In this document: positions 51,475 to 59,464 of the stretch, piece by piece
How positions within the stretch are numbered: the stretch's first letter is position 1
Layout: each line of letters starts with the position of its first letter
Origin: Microbacterium sp. HD4P20
GTDB taxonomy: Bacteria; Actinomycetota; Actinomycetes; Actinomycetales; Microbacteriaceae
Length of the DNA: 64,000 nt
Reading direction: 5' to 3'
Assembly: GCF_019449275.2 (NCBI RefSeq)
Contig: NZ_JAHZQZ020000010.1
Location: 62,001 to 126,000, forward strand
Position numbers and translations under genes: made by a program
The notes under the pieces: generated by a model
Databases searched by the model: none
Told to the model about the DNA's origin: nothing
What the model saw: only the letters and a program-made list of their open reading frames with translations

Positions 51475-53685
51475 ATGGCGGACACGGCGGACACGACACA
51501 GCGGGGTTCGGGGCTCAGTCGCCGCGGATTCCTCGGTCTCTCGGCGATCGGGCTCGGTATGGGCATGGGCTCGACCGCGTGGGGGCCGTGGCCGGGCGCT
51601 GCGGTGGGTTCCCCGCGTTCGCCGGGGGATGCCCCACTGAGGTTCGTCGTGCTCACCGACACCCACGCCAATCACGAAGAGACGGCGCGCCTCGAGAACC
51701 TCCGCCGCGTCTTCGCCGTGGTCGATGCCGAGCAGCCGCAGTTCGTGCTGCACTGCGGTGACATCACCGACTACGGCAGTGACGAGGAGTTCGCGGCCTA
51801 CCGGGCCACGATCCCCGACGGCCTGTGGGACCGCCTGCGGCACGCGCCCGGAAACCACGAGATCCGATGGGACACCAGCGCGCGCGAGCGCTTCCAGCGC
51901 TGGTTCGGGCCGACGAGCTACAGCTTCGATGCCGGCGGCGTGCACTTCGTCGCCCTCGATCCCACCCAGGCGCTGCAGGAGCCCGGCCTGTTCGGTGACG
52001 ACCTGGAGCATTTGCGCGATGACCTGAGTCGTGTCGGCGAGCGGCCGACGGTCATGTTCCTGCACTACCCGCTCGCGGGGCGCAACTACTACGTCAACGA
52101 CGCCGACGCGTTCCTGCGCACGATCGACCCCTTCCCGGTTCGCGGGATCTTCGCCGGTCACATCCACCGCAACGAGATCGACCGCTTCAACGGGCTGACC
52201 CAGGTCGCCGCCGTCGCGACTCGCAGCGGACCCTTCTACCTGCGCGTCACCCAGGTCGACGACGGGGACGGTCGCCGTCTCGTCGTCGAGCAGGTCACGC
52301 TCGGCGCCACCGATGCCGACGCGCCCACTGTCCAGCCGCTCACAGAGATGCCATTGGATGCACCGCCCGCGGGCGCGGAGCCGATCCGGATCGCGGCGCG
52401 ACCCCGCGACACCGCCATCGCCCTCACGGCGGTCGCCGGTCGTGCCGCCACCGCCGTCGAGGCCCGCGTGCACCCCCAGGCGGTGTTCGGCGCGGCCGAG
52501 GACGGCGTGTGGACTCCGCTCGCGCCGCGGGGCGCCTCATGGCACGGCGCGGTGGATGCGGCCGCTCTCGCTGCCGGGGTGCATCGCGTGCAGCTGCGCG
52601 CGACGGATGCCGCGGGCGGCAGGCGCTACGACACTGCCGAGGTCGACCGCCGTGGCGTGACGCGCGCTCGGCCGGCGTGGGAGCTCGCGATCGGAGGACA
52701 GCTGCAGGGGGCGCTCGCCGCGCGCGGGGCCACGGTCGTCGCGGGCTCGACCTCGGGCCGCGTCGCGGCGATCGAGGTCGAGGGCTCCTCCCGCCATCGG
52801 CGCCGGTGGACTGCCGATCTCGGTCCGGTCCACCGCGGAGCGGCCTTCACCACCGACGGCGCCCTGGTGTGCGTGCCCGGCGCCGACCACCGCCTCACCG
52901 CCCTCGACGCGCGCACCGGCGCGGTCGCCTGGGTCAGCAGCTTCGACAAGCCGGTGATGTCGACCCCGGCGGTCTTCGCGACCGGCGAGGGTGACCGCAT
53001 CGTCGTCGCCGCCGAAGACAGGCTGCGGTGCCTCGATGACCACGGTGCGACGCTGTGGGAGGCATCCGTTCCCGTCCTCACCGCCGGTCGCGCCGCCAGC
53101 GACGGGGCGCGCGTCTTCGTCGGGGCCGGAGACGGGCGCGCCTATGCCTACGACCTGGGGACGGGTGAACCGCTGTGGTCCTTCCTCACCAACGAACGGC
53201 CCGACGCGTACCGCCGGCTCATCTACGGCCCCTGGGACGACTGGATCGAGGTGCTCCCGACCGGCGCCGTGCTGGTGAGCACCGTGACGCACGCGATCGC
53301 GATCGATCCCGTGACCGGCGGCGAGCTGTGGCGGGTGGCGGGCAGCCACATCTACGCCCCGAGCGTGATGCTGCCGGACGGCGGACTGCTGCTGACGACC
53401 GAGTGGGGCGTTCTGAGCGTGCTCGACCCTGCCACCGGCGCCGCGCGGTGGAGCGCGCAGGCGGTGCCGCGCGCCTTCAACGCGGGGCCGGCGCTCGACC
53501 CGCGCGACGGCACGGTGTGGCTGGTGTCGGTGGGCGGTCTGCTCGTCGCCGTCGACTCGGCCACGGGCACGGTATCGGTCGACCGGCAGCTGTTCACGGC
53601 GAACACCTTCTCCACCCCGGTCATCGTCGGAGAGCAGCTGGTCGTCGCCGCTCAGGACGGGGTGCTCCGCGGGCTGACGATCTGA
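51475..53685 (+). CDS. Tat-exported metallophosphoesterase fused to a PQQ-type beta-propeller
   Basis: A 736-residue protein. A twin-arginine signal (SRRGFLG at residues 15-21) marks folded export. Residues 55-300 are a calcineurin-like phosphoesterase with all metal motifs: TDTH, HCGDITD, PGNHE, LHYPL and GHIH. A beta-rich linker domain follows (about 300-395), then PQQ-enzyme-like propeller repeats (about 400-736; repeats such as ALDARTGAVAW, AYDLGTGEPLW, AIDPVTGGELW, VLDPATGAARW). The propeller lacks an obvious PQQ site and probably serves as a binding scaffold. GAGGAG precedes the ATG. Its extracellular phosphoester substrate is unknown. Confidence 0.88.
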   Translation: MADTADTTQRGSGLSRRGFLGLSAIGLGMGMGSTAWGPWPGAAVGSPRSPGDAPLRFVVLTDTHANHEETARLENLRRVFAVVDAEQPQFVLHCGDITDYGSDEEFAAYRATIPDGLWDRLRHAPGNHEIRWDTSARERFQRWFGPTSYSFDAGGVHFVALDPTQALQEPGLFGDDLEHLRDDLSRVGERPTVMFLHYPLAGRNYYVNDADAFLRTIDPFPVRGIFAGHIHRNEIDRFNGLTQVAAVATRSGPFYLRVTQVDDGDGRRLVVEQVTLGATDADAPTVQPLTEMPLDAPPAGAEPIRIAARPRDTAIALTAVAGRAATAVEARVHPQAVFGAAEDGVWTPLAPRGASWHGAVDAAALAAGVHRVQLRATDAAGGRRYDTAEVDRRGVTRARPAWELAIGGQLQGALAARGATVVAGSTSGRVAAIEVEGSSRHRRRWTADLGPVHRGAAFTTDGALVCVPGADHRLTALDARTGAVAWVSSFDKPVMSTPAVFATGEGDRIVVAAEDRLRCLDDHGATLWEASVPVLTAGRAASDGARVFVGAGDGRAYAYDLGTGEPLWSFLTNERPDAYRRLIYGPWDDWIEVLPTGAVLVSTVTHAIAIDPVTGGELWRVAGSHIYAPSVMLPDGGLLLTTEWGVLSVLDPATGAARWSAQAVPRAFNAGPALDPRDGTVWLVSVGGLLVAVDSATGTVSVDRQLFTANTFSTPVIVGEQLVVAAQDGVLRGLTI

Positions 53686-53698
53686 GCGGCGGCAGCTG

Positions 53699-54679
53699 TC
53701 AGCCGACCGCCGCGAGCTCTCTCGTGCGTCCCGCGCGCTTTAGTGAATGCAGGGCGACGGCGACGTCGGCGTGTTGCAGCCCGGGCAGCCCGCCGATCGT
53801 GTCGGAGATGAAGCCATACAGCGCGGCGTCCGAAGACAGCGCGACTTCGCCGCACAGATTGCGGTCACCGGTCGTGGCCGAGATCATCAGCATCGAGGGA
53901 TGCTGCGCGAGCAGCTCGCCGGCCCGGCTCAACTGCGTCGGGTTCACACTGAGCGCCACGAACGCGTTGACCGGCAGCCCGATGCGCTCCGGTTCGACGA
54001 CCGTGCGCATCCGCAGCGCTCCCGACGACATCATCGCCTCCGCCCGCCTCCGCACGGTGACGGGGCTCGCATCGCACAGTTCCCCGAGGCGCTGCCAGCC
54101 GAGGCGGCCGTCGGCAGCGAGGGCGGCGGCGATGTGTTCGTCCAGGGCGTCCGTCTTGACGCGGCTGTCGGGCAGCGGATCGCTCCACGGGTCGAGGCGC
54201 TGAGCCCGCAGCTGCTCCACCACGTCGGGCGGCAGGAGATCAGGCAGCCAGCTGTGCGGCGTCGCGAACCGCCGGATGACCTGATTGCTCCACACGGCCA
54301 GCACGCCGTCGAGTGCCGGGAGCTGCTCGAGTGTGATCGCCAGGAGGTGGTCGTTCGAGGTGTAGCTGATCTCGGCGATGCAGTCGACGCTTCCGGTCAG
54401 CAGCTTGACGGATCCGCACTCGGCCCAAGTCGCCAGCCGCTGGGCGGAGCGGTGTGCTTCGCCGGGGCGGCAGCGCAGTCGAACGAACAGCGATCGCGAC
54501 CGACCGGTCGCCTCGCCGTCGAGCACGCCGATCACCCGAGCCGTGCCGTCTCGCATGAGGCGCGCCACGCGCCGAGACGCCGTCGCCTCGGAGGTGAAGA
54601 CGGCCTCGCTGATCTGCGCGTTCGTGGCCCGCGGATTTGCGAGGAGCGCGCCGGTGATGCGCAGGTCGAGATCGTCCAC
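53699..54679 (-). CDS. Two-unit Lrp/AsnC-type transcriptional regulator
   Basis: A 326-residue regulator with two Lrp/AsnC-like halves. The first begins VDDLDLRITGALLANPRATN with its HTH at about residues 18-45 and an AsnC-type ligand domain. The second HTH follows DALDEHIAAALAADGRLGWQ and again a ligand-type domain. The GTG at 54679 is preferred to ATG 54694 because TATGGT (54686-54691 on the minus strand) is six bases upstream, the leaderless spacing. It diverges from the importer/GH89 operon and may regulate it. Confidence 0.8.
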   Translation of the reverse strand: MDDLDLRITGALLANPRATNAQISEAVFTSEATASRRVARLMRDGTARVIGVLDGEATGRSRSLFVRLRCRPGEAHRSAQRLATWAECGSVKLLTGSVDCIAEISYTSNDHLLAITLEQLPALDGVLAVWSNQVIRRFATPHSWLPDLLPPDVVEQLRAQRLDPWSDPLPDSRVKTDALDEHIAAALAADGRLGWQRLGELCDASPVTVRRRAEAMMSSGALRMRTVVEPERIGLPVNAFVALSVNPTQLSRAGELLAQHPSMLMISATTGDRNLCGEVALSSDAALYGFISDTIGGLPGLQHADVAVALHSLKRAGRTRELAAVG

Positions 54680-54696
54680 GAATGCACCATACATTC
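54680..54696. promoter_or_regulatory. Inverted repeat over the Lrp-type gene's -10 box
   Basis: GAATG (54680-54684) and CATTC (54692-54696) form a perfect inverted repeat with a 7-base centre that contains the predicted -10 of the Lrp-type gene. A further GCATTC lies at 54726-54731. Autorepression by the regulator is the simple reading. Confidence 0.45.
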
Positions 54697-54856
54697 ATGA
54701 GTAGCGTCGTGATAGGTGCTTTGTTGCATTCTCGCTCCCGATGTCATCGTGTTTGCTCGCACACCGGCAGGATCGCAGCACCGCGAGAGCACCGACGCTG
54801 CGCCGGTCTCGCCCCCGTTCCGGCGTTCGTCGCCACGACAATGAGGAGTGATGCAT

Positions 54857-56248
54857 ATGACCCGAATGTCCACCGCGCGCATCGCGGCCCCCCTCGCGGC
54901 GATCGCCGCTCTCGGCCTGCTGGCCGGCTGTTCCGCCGATACCGACGGCGGTGGCGGCGAGCCTTCGACAGAAGACCAGAGCGTGGTCTTCTGGACCCCG
55001 CAGACGACGCCCGAGCGCCTGGCCGCACAGGAGGCGGTTGCCGCCGCCTTCACCGACGAGACCGGCATCGAGGTCGAGGTCGTCCCGATGGCGGGCGCTG
55101 ACCAGGATCAGGCGCTCGTGACCGGGTCTGCCACGGGCGACGTGCCCGACGTGATCCTCCACGCCTCGCCACAGACGGGCGTCTGGAGTTCCCAGGGCCT
55201 CCTCGACAGCGAAGCGGCCACCGCCACCGTGGAGGCGCTCGGGATCGACACGTTCAACCAGCACGCCCTCGAGGCCGTCACGATCGACGGCGAGATCGCA
55301 GCCGTGCCCAGCGACGGCTGGACCCATGTGGTCGCGTACCGCAGCGACCTGCTCGAGCAGGCCGGAGTGGATGTTCCCGGCACCGTGGAGGAGCTCGCGG
55401 ACGCCGCGACGACGATCAAGGAGCAACTGGGCATCACCGGGCTGGCCTTCGGCACCCAAGCGGGGACCGCGTCGGCGACCGAGGGGATCCAGTCGCTCTT
55501 CCACAGCGCGGGCTGCGAGCTCGTCACCGACGGCGAAGTCGTCATCGATTCGGATGCCTGCACCGAGGCCGCCGAGCAGTTCCTGCGACTGCGCAACTCG
55601 TCGGTGGCGGGCGACTTCGACGTCACGAGCGCACGCGCCGCGTACATGAACGGCGACGCCGCGATGCTGCTGTTCTCCACCCACATCCTCGACGAACTGG
55701 CGGGCCTGGACGAGGCGACGCCCGCGACGTGCCCGGAGTGCGCCGAGCAGCCGGCCTTCCTGGCCGAGAACACCGAGTTCGTGACGGTTCTGGGCGAGGA
55801 CGACCCGGCGCAGTTCGGCGCGATCCTCAGCTACGGCATCCCGACCGGCGCCAACGTCGAGGCGGCCCAGCAGTACATCGAGTACGTGCTGGACGCCGGC
55901 TACGTCGACACCCTCGCGGTGGCGACGGAGGGCCGCATCCCGCTGCGCAACGGCACCGCCGACAACCCGACCGAGTTCATCGAAGCGTGGGGCGGCCTGG
56001 GAATCGGACCCGCCCACGAGCTCACCTCGGTGGAGATCTACGGCGAGGAGTTCGTGAGCGAGATGGCAGAGGGCATCAACGCCGTCTCGCTGTGGGGTAT
56101 GGGAACGCCCGACGCGACGCTCGCCGGGCTCGTGCACAGCCAGGGCGTGCTCGCCGGTCAGATCGAGCAGCTCTACAACGGAGTGCCCGCGGCAGACGTG
56201 ACAGCCGCGATGAAGGCGGCCGTCGAGGAGGTCCAGGCGGGCCTGTGA
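54857..56248 (+). CDS. Carbohydrate ABC transporter substrate-binding lipoprotein
   Basis: A 463-residue SBP_bac_1 family lipoprotein with signal peptide and lipobox LLAGC, then a Gly/Asp-rich spacer. The mature protein opens VVFWTPQTTPERLAAQ and contains AAVPSDGWTHVVAYRSDLLEQ. AGGAG (54844-54848) is two bases from ATG 54851 but eight from ATG 54857, so 54857 is chosen. It heads an operon of two permeases, a Gfo/Idh/MocA oxidoreductase and a GH89 enzyme, so its ligand is probably an alpha-GlcNAc-containing glycan. No ATPase gene is linked. Confidence 0.9.
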   Translation: MTRMSTARIAAPLAAIAALGLLAGCSADTDGGGGEPSTEDQSVVFWTPQTTPERLAAQEAVAAAFTDETGIEVEVVPMAGADQDQALVTGSATGDVPDVILHASPQTGVWSSQGLLDSEAATATVEALGIDTFNQHALEAVTIDGEIAAVPSDGWTHVVAYRSDLLEQAGVDVPGTVEELADAATTIKEQLGITGLAFGTQAGTASATEGIQSLFHSAGCELVTDGEVVIDSDACTEAAEQFLRLRNSSVAGDFDVTSARAAYMNGDAAMLLFSTHILDELAGLDEATPATCPECAEQPAFLAENTEFVTVLGEDDPAQFGAILSYGIPTGANVEAAQQYIEYVLDAGYVDTLAVATEGRIPLRNGTADNPTEFIEAWGGLGIGPAHELTSVEIYGEEFVSEMAEGINAVSLWGMGTPDATLAGLVHSQGVLAGQIEQLYNGVPAADVTAAMKAAVEEVQAGL

Positions 56249-57204
56249 GCAACGCCATCACCCGTCACCGCTGGGGGCGGCCTCTCAGCCGCTCCCAGCG
56301 GGACAACCGCAACGGGCTGCTCTTGACGACGCCGACGCTCGTCGTCGTCGTGCTCGCCTCGATCATCCCGCTGATCCTCGTCGTGGTCTTCGCCTTCAGC
56401 GAGATCCGATTGGTCGACATCCCCCGCTTGGGGACGGAGCCGGTCGAATGGACGCTCGACAACTTCCGTCGGGCGCTGAACAATCCGTCCTTCTGGCAGG
56501 CGCTCGGCACGACCCTGCTGTACGCGTCGCTCACGATGATCGGATCGGTCGGGGTGGGACTCGCCCTCGCGCTGGCCCTGCGCCGTCCCTTCCGCGGACG
56601 AGGCATCGTCCGCGCGCTGCTGCTGGTGCCCTACGTCCTGCCGATCATCGCCGCCGTGACGATCTGGCAGACGATGCTCAATCCCCAGTACGGCCTCGTC
56701 AACTCTTTCGGCCGCGAGTTCCTCGGCTGGGAGCAGTCGATCGGATTCCTCAACACGACGACCGCGTACGTATGGGGCATCCCCATCCCGCTGTCGCTGC
56801 TGGTCGTCGTGGTGTTCGAGATCTGGGCGTCGGCGCCCCTGTCGTTCCTGTTCATCACCGCGCGCCTGCAGGGGGTCTCCCCCAGTATCGAAGAGGCGGC
56901 CGCCCTCGACGGGGCGAACGGGGCGCAGATCCTGGGCCGCATCGTCATGCCGCAGCTGAAGGGCGTGATCCTGCTGCTGTGCCTGCTGCGGTTCATCTGG
57001 ACGTTCCAGAGCTTCAGCGAGGTGTACCTGCTCACCGAGGGGGCCGGCGGCACGCAGGTTATGGCGCTCAAGGTCTACACCGAGCTCGTGACGCGCGCCG
57101 ACATCGGCAGCGCCGCCGCGTACGGCCTGCTCATGTCGGTCGTCCTGGTCTCGCTGCTGGCCGTCTACGTCGCGCTCTCGCGAAGAAGGGTGGATGTCGA
57201 ATGA
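56245..57204 (+). CDS. Carbohydrate ABC transporter permease, MalF type
   Basis: A 319-residue permease with six hydrophobic helices and the coupling loop IEEAAALDGANGAQILGRIV. GTG 56245 overlaps the binding-protein stop (GTGA); the longer open frame upstream is a shadow of that gene. It works with the next permease. Confidence 0.92.
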   Translation: MSNAITRHRWGRPLSRSQRDNRNGLLLTTPTLVVVVLASIIPLILVVVFAFSEIRLVDIPRLGTEPVEWTLDNFRRALNNPSFWQALGTTLLYASLTMIGSVGVGLALALALRRPFRGRGIVRALLLVPYVLPIIAAVTIWQTMLNPQYGLVNSFGREFLGWEQSIGFLNTTTAYVWGIPIPLSLLVVVVFEIWASAPLSFLFITARLQGVSPSIEEAAALDGANGAQILGRIVMPQLKGVILLLCLLRFIWTFQSFSEVYLLTEGAGGTQVMALKVYTELVTRADIGSAAAYGLLMSVVLVSLLAVYVALSRRRVDVE

Positions 57205-58070
57205 CCCGCCGCCGATCCTCGCTCAGGCCGCATCCGTTGTCGACCGCCGGGCGGTTCGTGTTCATCGCGCTGGCCCTGATCTTCGCGCTCGGCCCGGTGC
57301 TCTACGGCTTCCTGCTGTCCCTTCGCCCGTTCAACGCGATCGTGCAGGAGCCGCTGAACCTGATTCCGTCGTTCGGCGAGATCGACTTCTCGGCGTACAC
57401 GTCGGCGATGCTCGACCCCGCTCAGGGCGGGTTCGGTCTGGGCCGTTTCGTCATCAACTCGCTCGTCGTGGCGCTGTGCACGATCGTCCTGTCGATCGCG
57501 GTGTCGATCCTCGGCGCGTACGCCGCAGCCCGGCTGCGCTACCTCGGCAGGGGCGTCGTGAACGCCATCATCCTCGGCGTCTACCTGTTCCCCGGCATCG
57601 TGCTGTCGGTGCCGTTGTTCGTGCTGCTGGCCAGGGCCGGCCTGACGGGATCGCTGGTCGGCCTGTTCCTGGTGTACGTGGCGACGACGGTCCCGGTGTC
57701 GATCTACATGCTGCGCAACTACTTCCAGGCCCTGCCCGAGAGCATCGAGGAAGCGGCGATCGTGGACGGCGCGTCGCTGTGGCAGATGCTCCGCAGCGTC
57801 ATCCTGCCCGTAGCCCTTCCCGGTGTCATCGCGACGGCGGTCTATGTCTTCATGATCGCGTGGAACGAGTACTTCTACGCGCTGCTGTTCCTGGTGCAGG
57901 ACCGCGCGCTGTGGACGGCGCCGCTCGGCATCTCGCAGCTGGCCGACTTCAACGTCCCCGTGACCGTGCTGCTCGCCGGCGCGCTCGCCGTCACGGCGCC
58001 GGTGGTCGTGCTGTTCTTCTTCGCACAGCGCTACCTCGTCGACGGACTCACCGCAGGAGCCGAGAAGTGA
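57201..58070 (+). CDS. Carbohydrate ABC transporter permease, MalG type
   Basis: A 289-residue permease with six hydrophobic helices, the loop ESIEEAAIVDGASLWQMLRS and the usual C-terminal QRYLVDGLTAGAEK. It overlaps the preceding gene (ATGA) and the following one (GTGA). Confidence 0.92.
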   Translation: MTRRRSSLRPHPLSTAGRFVFIALALIFALGPVLYGFLLSLRPFNAIVQEPLNLIPSFGEIDFSAYTSAMLDPAQGGFGLGRFVINSLVVALCTIVLSIAVSILGAYAAARLRYLGRGVVNAIILGVYLFPGIVLSVPLFVLLARAGLTGSLVGLFLVYVATTVPVSIYMLRNYFQALPESIEEAAIVDGASLWQMLRSVILPVALPGVIATAVYVFMIAWNEYFYALLFLVQDRALWTAPLGISQLADFNVPVTVLLAGALAVTAPVVVLFFFAQRYLVDGLTAGAEK

Positions 58071-59464
58071 CCCGACCGCAGCGCCTCGTCGTGATCGGCG
58101 CCGGCGGACGGGGGCGCGACGCCTACGGCCGCTGGGCGATCGAGCACCCCGACCGCGCGACGATCGTCGCGGTGGCCGACGTCTCGCGCGAGCGTCGATC
58201 AGCGCTGGCGGCCGAGGCGGGAGGGGCGGCGGAGTATCGCGACTGGCGCGACGCCGTAGCCGACCTCGGCGCACTCGGCGCCGACGGCGTCATCATCGCC
58301 GTGCCCGACGCACTGCATGTGGACGTGGCGATCGCCGTGGCCGACGCGGGCGTTCCGTTCCTGCTCGAGAAGCCGGCCGCGCCCACTCTTCCCGAGCTGG
58401 CACGCCTGGCCGGCCACGCCCGCCGCACGTCCTCGCGGCTGGCAGTCGGCCATGTGCTGCGCTTCACGCCGTTCTGGCGCTCGGTCAAGCGCATCGTCGA
58501 CTCGGGCGCGATCGGGCGGACCATGACGATCGAGGTGCGCGAGAACATCGGGTTCTGGCACTTCGCCCACTCCTACGTGCGCGGGAACTGGCGCAACAGC
58601 GCCACTTCGAGTGCGATGGTGCTGACCAAGACCTCGCACGACCTCGATCTCATCCGCTGGATCGCCGGTGCCGCGCCGGAGAGCGTCTACAGCATCGGCG
58701 AACTGACGTGGTTCCGTGCTGAGAATGCGCCCGCCGGCGCCCCGGAGTTCTGCCTTGACGGGTGCCCGGTCGCCGACAGCTGTCCGTTCTTCGCCCCTCG
58801 CTACTATGTCGACGCGCTCGCGGATGTGTCGGGGCATCCCGTGCATCTGCTCGGCCCCGACTCCTCGCCGAGTGGCCGGCTCGCCGCGCTGCGGACCGGG
58901 GACTACGGGCGCTGCGTCTTCCGCAGCGACAACGACGTGGCCGATCACCAGCAGACCGCGATGATGTTCCCCGGCGGAGTGACGGCGACGCTCACCGCCT
59001 CGGCGTTCACCGCCGAGAACACGCGCAACGTCACGATCACGGGCTCGGCGGGTCAGCTGACGGGCCACATGGAGAGCGGCGAGATCGTGGTGGATCTCTT
59101 CTCTCCCACGGCATCGCTGCCCGAGGGGTTGCCCCTGGCGGCCCACGAGGTCGAGACGAAGCCGCCGATGGGACACGCGCGCCACACCGTGCGGGTGCTC
59201 ATGCCCAACGCCGACCTCGGCGACCACGCCGGCCACGCGGGTGGTGACGCGGCCCTGATGTCGGAGTTCGTCGACGCGCTGCGGGAGGGCACCGTGGGTG
59301 AGGGCGAACTCTCGTTCGAGACCGCGCTGGACAGTCACCTCATCGCCTTCGCGGCGGAGGAGTCACGCCTGACGGCCGCGCACATCGACTTCGCAGAGTG
59401 GGTCGGGCAGCTCGGCATTGCCGGCGCGCCGGTGCCCGCCGGCGAGAGGCCACCGTTGCCATGA
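58067..59464 (+). CDS. Gfo/Idh/MocA family oxidoreductase with a cysteine-rich insertion
   Basis: A 465-residue NAD(P)-dependent oxidoreductase. The N-terminal Rossmann loop is VIGAGGRGRDAYGRWA, with the EKPAAPTLPE motif carrying the catalytic lysine. In the C-terminal domain FCLDGCPVADSCPFFAPRYY holds three cysteines (about residues 229-239) in a C-x3-C-x5-C pattern, suggesting a structural metal site. The GH89 partner next door and the importer suggest oxidation/reduction of a sugar, perhaps an NAD-assisted glycosidase step as in GH109-like enzymes (inference). GTG 58067 overlaps the permease stop. Confidence 0.87.
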   Translation: MTRPQRLVVIGAGGRGRDAYGRWAIEHPDRATIVAVADVSRERRSALAAEAGGAAEYRDWRDAVADLGALGADGVIIAVPDALHVDVAIAVADAGVPFLLEKPAAPTLPELARLAGHARRTSSRLAVGHVLRFTPFWRSVKRIVDSGAIGRTMTIEVRENIGFWHFAHSYVRGNWRNSATSSAMVLTKTSHDLDLIRWIAGAAPESVYSIGELTWFRAENAPAGAPEFCLDGCPVADSCPFFAPRYYVDALADVSGHPVHLLGPDSSPSGRLAALRTGDYGRCVFRSDNDVADHQQTAMMFPGGVTATLTASAFTAENTRNVTITGSAGQLTGHMESGEIVVDLFSPTASLPEGLPLAAHEVETKPPMGHARHTVRVLMPNADLGDHAGHAGGDAALMSEFVDALREGTVGEGELSFETALDSHLIAFAAEESRLTAAHIDFAEWVGQLGIAGAPVPAGERPPLP

